A stretch of 64,000 bases of DNA from assembly GCA_020632635.1 (NCBI GenBank), contig JACKFE010000005.1, positions 147,658-211,657 on the forward strand. The letters run 5' to 3'. The translations under genes were made by a program, and so were the position numbers. Below, in pieces: positions 37,219-45,181 of this stretch (its first letter is position 1; each line of letters begins with the position of its first letter). The DNA comes from Nitrospiraceae bacterium (GTDB lineage: Bacteria; Nitrospirota; Nitrospiria; Nitrospirales; UBA8639). The notes below the pieces were generated by a model that searched no databases, was not told the DNA's origin, and saw only the letters and a list, made by a program, of their open reading frames with translations.

Positions 37219-38451
37219 TTAATGTTTCATGCCTACCATGCCCCGCACGGCGGATTTTAATTGGCTTTCGGAATCAATTAGGAAGTTAGCGGAGGTCACG
37301 ATGTGGTCTCCTTCTTTGACACCCTCCAGAACTTCAACCCAATCATCCGTTTGTACGCCAAGCGTGACATTTCGCCATTCCAGTGTGCCTCCTCCATGGT
37401 GAATAAATACAATCTGTCGTTCCCCCGTTTTCAGCACGGCATCGCGGGGGATAGCCAACTGGGTACCTAAGGGAACGGTAAGGTTGACGTTGGCATACAT
37501 CCCGGGCTTGAGTGTTTCTTGGGGATTCTTCACCTCAAATCGTACCTTGGCGGTCCGGGTTTGAGGATCAAGGGTGGGATAAATAAATCCTACGGTGCCG
37601 GTTAGCTGGGTCTCGGGATCGTAGGAGAGGGTCACCTTGGCCTGCTGCCCCACATGAATCAGGGATAATTCATATTCGAAAATATCCGCCATGATCCAGA
37701 TTTGCGACAAATTGGCAATCAAGTAGAGTTCGGTGCCGGGGGTCACATGTGTGCCGGCGCGGGCCTCCATCTTGAGGACGGTTCCTGTGATAGGGGAGTG
37801 AATGGGCAATGTTCGCAACACTGTCCCGGTTCGTTCAAGATCGTGAATGTGATCTTCCGTAATGTCCCAGAATTGAAATCGTCGGCGTGTAGCCTCGAGC
37901 AGATTCTTCGCCCCTCGGGCAACTTCCTGAAATTCGCTTTCGCCCAGGTCTCGAATCCCTTGAAGGGCCAACAAGTATTCCTCTTGCGTCGCGACAAGGT
38001 CTGGACTATAAATTGTGAAAAGGATCTGGTGCTGTTTGACATGATCCCCGATGGCGCTGACTCGCAAATCCTCAATCCATCCCTCGAATTTGATATTCAC
38101 CCGGGCCAAGCGGCGTTCGTCGATTTCAACCCGTCCCACGGTACGAATGGTTCTAGCCAGAGGATGACGGGTTGCCTCCTCAAACCGCACGCCGATGGTT
38201 TGCAGTCGCTCCGGGGCAATGGTGACCATATTGGTTATGGGCATTCCTGGTGAGTCCGGAGCGAGTCCCAATTCCTGCGCCTCTTTTTCGCCTACTCCCT
38301 TGTCAGGTTGCGCCTGAGACATGTGGGTCACGGATGTTTGTGGGCTCTCCACAGGGGGATGTGGCGGTTCTTGGTATAAAAACCAGGAGGTTCCGACAAC
38401 GACTCCAAGAAGGATTGCACTGATTCCGAGTATGCGAGGCCAATGGTTCAT
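37219..38451 (-). CDS. cusB: Copper/silver RND efflux periplasmic adaptor
   Basis: A 410-aa membrane-fusion protein with an N-terminal membrane anchor (residues about 7-25). The lipoyl/barrel-sandwich halves are seen as VEIDERRLARVNIKFEGWIE and IHSPITGTVLKMEARAGT, the helical hairpin lies between, and the beta-barrel region includes LKPGMYANVNLTVPLGT. Methionines near the start (THMSQAQ, PGMPITNM) may bind metal as in CusB. Its ATG overlaps the stop of cusC by four bases. It links CusA to CusC. Confidence 0.9.
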   Translation of the reverse strand: MNHWPRILGISAILLGVVVGTSWFLYQEPPHPPVESPQTSVTHMSQAQPDKGVGEKEAQELGLAPDSPGMPITNMVTIAPERLQTIGVRFEEATRHPLARTIRTVGRVEIDERRLARVNIKFEGWIEDLRVSAIGDHVKQHQILFTIYSPDLVATQEEYLLALQGIRDLGESEFQEVARGAKNLLEATRRRFQFWDITEDHIHDLERTGTVLRTLPIHSPITGTVLKMEARAGTHVTPGTELYLIANLSQIWIMADIFEYELSLIHVGQQAKVTLSYDPETQLTGTVGFIYPTLDPQTRTAKVRFEVKNPQETLKPGMYANVNLTVPLGTQLAIPRDAVLKTGERQIVFIHHGGGTLEWRNVTLGVQTDDWVEVLEGVKEGDHIVTSANFLIDSESQLKSAVRGMVGMKH

Positions 38452-39812
38452 GGTCGCTCCATCCGAGAGGACTCGTGGTGCGTTGGGGAGTGGGCGGGAT
38501 GTACGTGTCCATGCTCTTCCGGGAGCGCTGAATCCTGAGAGTCGGCGAGTGGTCCTCCGGTCAGTTCTTCCAACCTCGCAACAGCTTTTTCGTGTTCGAC
38601 CATTTCCCCATGAAGCTCTAACTCGTTTTCCTGAAGAGTCAGCAAATTATTCAGGAGAGTGAGAAAGTCCACTTTGTCCACGCTATACCCCGCCTGGGCC
38701 GATTGGAGGGCAAGGGTTGCCTGGGGAATAATGGCTTCCCCGACAATTTTGACGAGTCGCGTCGCTCGTTGAGCGCGTTCAAATGCGTCTTTCACCTGAA
38801 ACAACAGTTCTTGCCGGGTGGCTGTGAGATCCTCGCGCGCCCGCGCGAGATCTGCGACGGCTTGGTTGACACCTTCCCGCTGTTTCGTTTGATAAAACAG
38901 GGGAATCTGTATCCCAAACATGATCTGGTAGCCGTTCTCGTTTATTCGTTCGTTGCGGGTGCCCAATGCGCTGAGGTTGAAGTCCGGAAAATATTCTTTT
39001 CTGGCGAGAGAGACCGACTCCTCCCCTTGTGCGACACTTTTAGCCGAAGCCAGGAGAAGAGGTGAGAAGGCTTCTGCCCGCTTGGCCAGTTCAGGGAGAT
39101 CCTGATGTATCGGTGTAAGGTGAATGTTTTCCGGTGTTCCAAGTGGTCCGATCGGTGGGCGGTTCAGTATTCGATTTATCTCGGCATGCAGACTTTCTTT
39201 TTTTTGTTCCAGCACCGCCAGCCGATCGAGCACTCGTGAGAGTTCCACCTGAGCGCGAAACACATCCTGCTGTGCCGTCTTGCCGACACTATACCGGGCA
39301 TTGGCGGTCTTCTCGAATTGCATGAGAAGTCGTTTGTTCTTTTCGACGATTTCGATGCCTTTATGAATAAAATGAAGGTCCCAATAATGTTGCTTCAGGC
39401 GGGAAATGACATTGAGCCGGGTGGCGTAGTACATCTGCTCAATCCGATCGGCATGGCGAGCGGCCACTTCTCCCTTGATGCCAAGTTTTCCCGGGAAAGG
39501 GAATTTCTGACTGAATCCGTAGACCGGGCCCTCCAGCGGTTCCATCATGGGCATGCGTTGATACCCCAGGAGCATCTGTGGGTCAGGAAGGGTTTGAACC
39601 TGAGGAACGATGGCTTGCGAAGACTCCCACCGTCGTCTGGCTGCTTGAATGTCCGGATTGTGTTGTAGAGCTTCTTCCATAAGTTCTTGAAGATTTAGCG
39701 AATAGGTGGATGCGAAGGCAGCCCAGGACGAAAATCCTGGCAGGAACAGCAGGCTATTCCATACAAAAATGAGAAGAAGGAAACGCAAACGACAATGTGA
39801 AAATGAGTTCAT
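38448..39812 (-). CDS. cusC: Outer-membrane factor of a copper/silver efflux system
   Basis: A 454-aa TolC-family channel with a signal peptide (about residues 8-34). Two repeated helical halves are visible, each with the ALQHNPDIQAARRR-type start of the family. It forms the exit duct for CusBA. No lipobox is seen. The C-terminus carries a His-rich tail (HGHVHPAHSPTHHE) not typical of TolC proteins, which could bind metal in the periplasm. The gene heads the operon and overlaps cusB by four bases. Confidence 0.88.
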   Translation of the reverse strand: MNSFSHCRLRFLLLIFVWNSLLFLPGFSSWAAFASTYSLNLQELMEEALQHNPDIQAARRRWESSQAIVPQVQTLPDPQMLLGYQRMPMMEPLEGPVYGFSQKFPFPGKLGIKGEVAARHADRIEQMYYATRLNVISRLKQHYWDLHFIHKGIEIVEKNKRLLMQFEKTANARYSVGKTAQQDVFRAQVELSRVLDRLAVLEQKKESLHAEINRILNRPPIGPLGTPENIHLTPIHQDLPELAKRAEAFSPLLLASAKSVAQGEESVSLARKEYFPDFNLSALGTRNERINENGYQIMFGIQIPLFYQTKQREGVNQAVADLARAREDLTATRQELLFQVKDAFERAQRATRLVKIVGEAIIPQATLALQSAQAGYSVDKVDFLTLLNNLLTLQENELELHGEMVEHEKAVARLEELTGGPLADSQDSALPEEHGHVHPAHSPTHHESSRMERP

Positions 39813-39910
39813 GACAGGCCCTCGTGTGACCAGGGGTAATCAAACAATTAATCGTCCGGAACTCCGAATGATTTACGGATCCGTACGACGCCCGTTCAGT
39901 TAAGAGGAAC

Positions 39911-40258
39911 TCAATTCAACAAGGCAGAGTACAACAGGAAAGGGGGCGGATAAGAAGAATTGGAAGGAATGGTTGAAGTAAATAGCCTGTGTGGCGTGAT
40001 GTGATTGAGTGGATTGACAACGCGGAACCCTGTGTCAATTAACAGAGGAGAATTCCCATCCTTCCCGGCCTCTGAAGAGCTTTTGAGTTGGTCGGGGCAG
40101 ATTTCTTGGGGAATCTGGGAGGAGTGGGGAGAAGGGTCCGATGAGCTTTGGGCATGAGCCGGAGTGTCCCCCATCGGGCAAGAAGCCCCAACGACTCCGC
40201 ACACCATAAAGGCTATGAGAAGGAATACAGTTAACGGTAATGGGATTTTTGGTGACAC
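39911..40258 (-). CDS. Small secreted protein preceding the copper efflux operon
   Basis: A 115-aa protein, GTG start, with a hydrophobic export signal (residues about 5-27) ending near VGASC, then CPMGDTPAHAQ and a Ser/Pro-rich section, and a hydrophobic end PPPFLLYSALLN. It is on the same strand as cusC, 98 bases upstream of it, so it is probably the first gene of the copper operon. Small exported proteins with unrelated sequence often precede metal RND operons; a role in metal sensing or buffering is inference from position. Confidence 0.55.
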   Translation of the reverse strand: MSPKIPLPLTVFLLIAFMVCGVVGASCPMGDTPAHAQSSSDPSPHSSQIPQEICPDQLKSSSEAGKDGNSPLLIDTGFRVVNPLNHITPHRLFTSTIPSNSSYPPPFLLYSALLN

Positions 40259-40647
40259 GAATGTTTTTATCCGGAAATTCTGATCTTTAAACTGCCTAAA
40301 ATCTTTTCTTTTTACTTTACATGGATTGCCAGTATGAGTCCAGAGATCTTTATTGATTCCAACGGTTGAGAAGAGTGTCTGTTCTCACATGTCGGATCTC
40401 AAAAGAAGGGTCTGAAGTATTGCGGATATTCTAAGGACGCTCCGTGTTGATCCTTGGTAACGATCCGCAGTGGGTTTCTTGGAAAGATTGTCTTTTTTAG
40501 GGTATGGCTGCAGTGGTCGAATAGGTCTCAGGAATCCATGAAAGATATGCCACAGAGTAGGGGTCTAGAGAAGGCAGCTACCTCATGGACTTCCATGGTA
40601 AGATAAAAAGAAAGTATTGAAGAAACGAACACCGAGATAAGAGTGGA
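40259..40647. other. Divergent promoter region of the copper operon
   Basis: About 390 bases between the small secreted gene (minus) and the secreted protein at 40648 (plus). It is AT-rich at 40285-40360. No copper-regulator gene is adjacent, and I could not identify a CueR/CusR-type operator with confidence. Confidence 0.45.
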
Positions 40648-41121
40648 ATGTTGGGGATGTTGAAGAAAAGGCATATGGTGCTTGTCGCGGTCATTTCTCT
40701 CGGGGGAGGGCATGGTGCCATGAATGCTCTAACCGTTGAAGCGGCTCTTCCGATACAAGAGGTGTTGACGGCGGAGGAAAAGCCGTCTCAATATGATCAG
40801 GAAGCCGATCACGTTCTGAATCTCCGCAAGAGCCTCGGGTGGGGGCAACACTCCTATGTGGAGCGCCTGTTTCAACGCAATTCAAAAAAATGGGCCTTTT
40901 CCGCAGAGGGAGGGAAGAGCCTCCGGCTGAAATCCCGCGGCAAGTTGCCGGGAATCGAGTTGGGTGTTGAAATGCACAGCCTCCAGGCTTTTCAATCAGT
41001 CATTCCTCAAGAGAATTTGCCCAAGGGCTTGTTGGATGGAACGCAGAACCAACCGCTTCTCCTTCCGCCTTCCGTGAATGCGCCTGACTACAACGGTGGA
41101 TTTCTCCGGTTCACCTGGTAA
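40648..41121 (+). CDS. Exported protein of unknown function, 157 aa
   Basis: Begins MLGMLKKRHMVLVAVISLGG, a signal peptide with a likely cleavage after VEA (about residue 32). The mature part contains SLGWGQHSYVERLFQRNSKK and several hydrophilic repeats, no cysteine. It is divergent from the copper operon. I do not recognise it. Confidence 0.55.
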   Translation: MLGMLKKRHMVLVAVISLGGGHGAMNALTVEAALPIQEVLTAEEKPSQYDQEADHVLNLRKSLGWGQHSYVERLFQRNSKKWAFSAEGGKSLRLKSRGKLPGIELGVEMHSLQAFQSVIPQENLPKGLLDGTQNQPLLLPPSVNAPDYNGGFLRFTW

Positions 41122-41331
41122 CCCATCCCACATCTTTTCATCGCCGTTCCCATTTGCTGTTCCGTTCTATCCAAGGATGGTGAATTGTTCGTCTGCCGTT
41201 CCATGCTGTGAATGTGTCGTTTCTAAGTGTGAAACGGATGCCGGATCTGCTAGCGTAGGCGGATCGTTCATGCTTTGGGCTTGAGCATGTGAACGGTCGA
41301 TCATCTTCAACGCGCGCCTATTCCTCTACCT

Positions 41332-42549
41332 ATGCCTCAGGATCGTCATTTATCCACTCGCACGGCTATTCCCCGGGACATCTGGGCTCTGGGATTGGTC
41401 AGTCTATTCATGGATATGTCCTCGGAGTTGATCCACAGTCTCCTTCCGGTATTTATGGTGTCAGTGCTCGGGGCGAGCGTCTTCTCCGTCGGGATCATTG
41501 AAGGATTGGCCGAAGCCACGGCCATGGTTAGCAAAGTCTGTTCCGGTGTGCTCAGTGACTGGTGGAGAACACGAAAAACACTAGTGGTCATCGGCTATGG
41601 GCTTGCGGCGTTTACGAAGCCGTTATTTCCCATGGCGTCGGGGTTGTCGGCCGTCTTTCTCGCCAGATTCCTGGATCGAATCGGAAAAGGAATCCGTGGA
41701 GCTCCGCGAGATGCGTTGATCGGAGATCTGGCGCCGCCTCATTTGCAAGGCCGGTGCTATGGTTTGCGACAGACCCTGGATACCGTGGGGGCCTTCATCG
41801 GGCCGCTCCTAGCCGTCGGGCTGATGGCGCTCCTGGCTGACGATATCCGGATGGTGCTGTGGCTAGCCGTCATTCCGGCGGTCATTGCGGTGGTGTTGCT
41901 TGTGGTGGGGGTCAACGAACCTGTCGCTACACAACCCGTATCGGCTCGGCATGATCTGTTTTCCCGGAAAACAGTTTCGAAATTGGGATCAGACTATTGG
42001 TGGGTTGTTCTGGTCGGGGGAATGTTGACGCTGGCACGATTTAGCGAAGCCTTCCTGGTGTTGCGCGCGGAGCATGCCGGATTGGCCCTGACCTACATTC
42101 CTCTTGTGATGGTAGTTATGAGTCTGGCTTATGCCCTGTCAGCCTATCCGGCCGGGGTGTTGACAGATCGTCGTGATCCCCGTTGGCTATTGGCCGGAGG
42201 ATTACTTGTCCTGGTCTTAGCTGATCTCACACTGGCCCTGGCAGACCGGGTGGCCGTGGTCATGGCGGGGGTCGCCCTTTGGGGAATGCATATGGGGCTG
42301 ACTCAAGGCCTCTTGGCCACCCTCATTACCCGATCCGCTCCGGCTGAACTTCGCGGAACGGCGTTTGGCTTCTTTAATCTGGTCAGCGGGCTGGTGCTCT
42401 TGGTAGCGAGTCTGCTGGCCGGGTTTTTGTGGGATCAATTTGGACCCACGGCCACATTCCTGACAGGGGCGGGGTGTACTATTCTGGCGTGGCTTGGCTT
42501 GGTGGTTCATTGGCCGAGGAGATCCCATTCCGCTGGGCAGTCGTCGTAG
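41332..42549 (+). CDS. Major facilitator superfamily transporter
   Basis: A 405-aa inner-membrane protein with about twelve hydrophobic segments. MFS-type motifs: the loop 2-3 region VCSGVLSDWWRTRKTLVVIG, and FLDRIGKGIRGAPRDALIGD between TM4 and TM5, a stretch typical of a broad group of drug/solute MFS. Ends in a basic tail. The ribosome site is weak. Substrate unknown; a sugar or drug exporter is possible. Confidence 0.85.
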   Translation: MPQDRHLSTRTAIPRDIWALGLVSLFMDMSSELIHSLLPVFMVSVLGASVFSVGIIEGLAEATAMVSKVCSGVLSDWWRTRKTLVVIGYGLAAFTKPLFPMASGLSAVFLARFLDRIGKGIRGAPRDALIGDLAPPHLQGRCYGLRQTLDTVGAFIGPLLAVGLMALLADDIRMVLWLAVIPAVIAVVLLVVGVNEPVATQPVSARHDLFSRKTVSKLGSDYWWVVLVGGMLTLARFSEAFLVLRAEHAGLALTYIPLVMVVMSLAYALSAYPAGVLTDRRDPRWLLAGGLLVLVLADLTLALADRVAVVMAGVALWGMHMGLTQGLLATLITRSAPAELRGTAFGFFNLVSGLVLLVASLLAGFLWDQFGPTATFLTGAGCTILAWLGLVVHWPRRSHSAGQSS

Positions 42550-42734
42550 AAACATCCGGCATCGAATGACAGAGGCCGGGACTGTACGGCCATTGGCGGA
42601 GTCTATATGATGGCATCGCTCATTGGGTGGAACCCAGTGGCAGGACTGATCATTGACTGAGTTGCGTGTACTTGAAGCTGGTACCGTCGCACCTCCTTGA
42701 TTCATTGACTCGAAAAAAGGAAACCGAAGAACGC

Positions 42735-44888
42735 ATGAGTGACCTGTTGCATGACCACCTAATTGCGAAAGAACTCAAGATCACGGCCAAGCAAGTGACC
42801 GCCACCGTGGCGCTGTTGGATGATGGCGCCACCGTGCCCTTTCTGGCGCGGTATCGGAAGGAAGTGACGGGCGGGTTGGACGAGGTGGCCATCACCGCCA
42901 TTCGGGATCGTGTCGCCCAGCTGAGGGAATTGGATAAACGACGGGCCGCGATCCTGGCCTCTCTCGAAGAGCAGGGGAAACTAACCGATGACCTGAAGGC
43001 ACAGATTGAAGATGCGGCCACCATGACCGAACTGGAAGATCGCTATTTGCCGTATCGCCCGAAACGCCGGACGAAAGCGATGATCGCCAAGGAACGGGGC
43101 TTGGAACCGTTGGCCCATCGCCTGTGGGCTCAAGAGGCGTCATTGGATGTTCAGGCCGAAGCTGCCAAGTTTTTGAATCCCGAGCAAGGGGTGGAGACGG
43201 TGGATGAGGCCTTGGCCGGTGCGCGGGATATCATGGCCGAATGGATCAACGAAGATTCAACAGCCCGGGCTGACATGCGCGTCTTGTACCTGGAGCACGG
43301 CCTGTTCAAAACCACCGGCATGCGAGGCAAGGATGTGCAAGGCAGTAAATACCGGGACTATGCCGAATGGGAAGAACCCGTGGCCGCGGCCCCCTCTCAT
43401 CGGGTCTTGGCCATGCGTCGTGGCGAACAGGAAGGCTTCCTGACCTTCCGGGTCTTGGTGCCGGAAGAGGCGGCGCTGGGATTGCTGCATCGCCTGTTTG
43501 TGAAGGGCACCTGTCCGGCTTCGGAGCAGGTAATCCTGGCGATCAAAGACTGCTTCACCCGGCTGTTGTCCATCTCTATGGAAACGGAGACTCGTCTTCA
43601 AACCAAAGTGCGCGCGGATCAGACGGCCATCGAAGTCTTCGCGCAAAATGTGCAACAACTGCTCATGGCCCCGCCTTTAGGGCAAAGGGCGGTTCTGGCG
43701 ATCGATCCCGGTTTTCGTACCGGCTGCAAAATTGTCTGCCTGGACCGGCAAGGCAATTTGTGTCATACGGAGACCATCTACCCGCATCAAGGAGCCGGTG
43801 CGGCGGCTAAAGCCGGCGAGACGGTGGTGGGGTTGGTGACACGATTTCAGATTGAGGCGATTGCCATTGGCAATGGCACGGCCGGCCGGGAAACCGAAGC
43901 TTTTCTTCGCACGCTCAAATTGCCGCCTGCCATTCCACTGGTCATGGTGAATGAAAGTGGGGCCTCGGTCTATTCCGCCTCGGAGGTGGCCCGTGAAGAA
44001 TTTCCCGAACAGGACGTGACGGTACGTGGCGCGGTGTCCATCGGGCGACGGCTCATGGACCCCCTTGCGGAGTTGGTGAAGATCGACCCCAAGGCGATTG
44101 GAGTCGGACAGTATCAGCATGACGTGGATCAAGGTATCCTCAAGCAACGGCTGCAGGATGTGGTGATCAGTTGCGTGAACCGGGTTGGAGTGGAAGTCAA
44201 CATGGCCAGCCCCCAATTGCTGACGGCGGTCTCGGGAGTCGGGCCGCAGCTTGCCCACAATATCGTGGCGTACCGGCAAGAGCATGGTCCCTTCAAAAGC
44301 CGGGTGGCTCTCAAGCAGGTGCCTCGTCTGGGAGCCAAGGCGTTTGAGCAGGCGGCCGGATTTCTCCGCATCACCGGTGGCGAGCATCCGCTGGATGCCA
44401 GTGCCGTGCATCCCGAACGGTATGCCGTGGTGAATGCGATGGCCAAAGACCTGGGCTGCACCCTCAACGACTTACTGAACGATCCCGCCCGTCAACAACA
44501 GATCGACGTGAATCGCTACGTGACCGAGGAGGTGGGCAAACCCACCTTGACTGATATCCTGGCCGAGTTGGCCAAACCCGGCCGCGATCCGCGTCAGCGA
44601 TTTGAAACAGTCAAATTCAACGATCAGGTGCAGTCCATCGAGCAAGTGACCCCTGGCATGATTCTCTCGGGCGTGGTGACCAATGTGACGGCCTTTGGCG
44701 CCTTCGTGGATATCGGCGTGCATCAGGATGGGCTGGTGCATATCAGTCAACTGGCCAACCGGTATGTCAGCGATCCCAATACGGTGGTCAAAGTGAATCA
44801 GTCGGTCAAGGTATCCGTGCTGGAGGTCGACATCCCCCGCAAACGGATCTCTCTTTCGATGAAGGCCGTGCCCGGTGCAACGGCCTGA
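42735..44888 (+). CDS. tex: Transcriptional accessory protein Tex
   Basis: A 717-aa RNA-binding protein. The N-terminal Tex domain begins at SDLLHDHLIAKELKITAKQ, with VPFLARYRKEVTGGLDE (about 36-52) and LEDRYLPYRPKRRTKAMIAK as landmarks. A YqgF-like RNase H fold carries AIDPGFRTGCKI; a helix-hairpin-helix follows with LLTAVSGVGPQLAHNIVAYR; an S1 domain closes it, with ILSGVVTNVTAFGAFVDIG. An earlier GTG at 42666 is open in frame but the homologous start is ATG 42735. Tex acts on nucleic acid in transcription and is normally conserved. Confidence 0.94.
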   Translation: MSDLLHDHLIAKELKITAKQVTATVALLDDGATVPFLARYRKEVTGGLDEVAITAIRDRVAQLRELDKRRAAILASLEEQGKLTDDLKAQIEDAATMTELEDRYLPYRPKRRTKAMIAKERGLEPLAHRLWAQEASLDVQAEAAKFLNPEQGVETVDEALAGARDIMAEWINEDSTARADMRVLYLEHGLFKTTGMRGKDVQGSKYRDYAEWEEPVAAAPSHRVLAMRRGEQEGFLTFRVLVPEEAALGLLHRLFVKGTCPASEQVILAIKDCFTRLLSISMETETRLQTKVRADQTAIEVFAQNVQQLLMAPPLGQRAVLAIDPGFRTGCKIVCLDRQGNLCHTETIYPHQGAGAAAKAGETVVGLVTRFQIEAIAIGNGTAGRETEAFLRTLKLPPAIPLVMVNESGASVYSASEVAREEFPEQDVTVRGAVSIGRRLMDPLAELVKIDPKAIGVGQYQHDVDQGILKQRLQDVVISCVNRVGVEVNMASPQLLTAVSGVGPQLAHNIVAYRQEHGPFKSRVALKQVPRLGAKAFEQAAGFLRITGGEHPLDASAVHPERYAVVNAMAKDLGCTLNDLLNDPARQQQIDVNRYVTEEVGKPTLTDILAELAKPGRDPRQRFETVKFNDQVQSIEQVTPGMILSGVVTNVTAFGAFVDIGVHQDGLVHISQLANRYVSDPNTVVKVNQSVKVSVLEVDIPRKRISLSMKAVPGATA

Positions 44889-44931
44889 GTCACGCATTGA
44901 CCTCCGGTGGGGTCTTTGGTAGGTTGAAATT

Positions 44932-44941
44932 CCCCCCCCCC
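44932..44941 (+). repeat. Homopolymeric tract of ten C
   Basis: A run of ten cytosines lies in the gap between tex and the glucan biosynthesis gene, about 135 bases before the leader ORF. Such tracts are prone to length change during replication. It could also be a sequencing or assembly problem. Confidence 0.5.
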
Positions 44942-45076
44942 TGAACTTCCCCCGTATCGTCTTGGTTCCCCAACCGTCACCTGAGAGTTGACGCATAACC
45001 GGACTCTCTTTGAGGGCTGATGGTGTGCGGCGGGTTCCTGGAAATATGGTTGTATCATGAATGAAAGGAGTGCCCT

Positions 45077-45181
45077 GTGCAGTGCGACCTGCTTCATCGG
45101 GATGCTGGTAAACCCCATCGGCCCCTTCTAACCATTGTTCAAGCAGATTCCCCTTCCAACGTAAGCGTGCCCACGTGGTAA
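45077..45181 (+). CDS. Candidate 34-aa leader ORF overlapping opgG start
   Basis: GTG start preceded by AAAGGAG at six bases. It encodes a 34-residue peptide (ending NVSVPTW) and its stop TAA (45179-45181) lies inside the first codons of the next gene, whose GTG start is at 45175. The downstream gene has little Shine-Dalgarno of its own, so a coupled or leader role is plausible. No known peptide is matched. Confidence 0.4.
   Translation: MQCDLLHRDAGKPHRPLLTIVQADSPSNVSVPTW

Noticed and set aside
37702..38253. 183-aa plus-strand ORF inside cusB
   Set aside because: Opposite frame of a conserved adaptor gene; no start signal.
42666..42734. N-terminal extension of Tex
   Set aside because: Tex homologues start near SDLLHDHL; extension is not conserved-looking.
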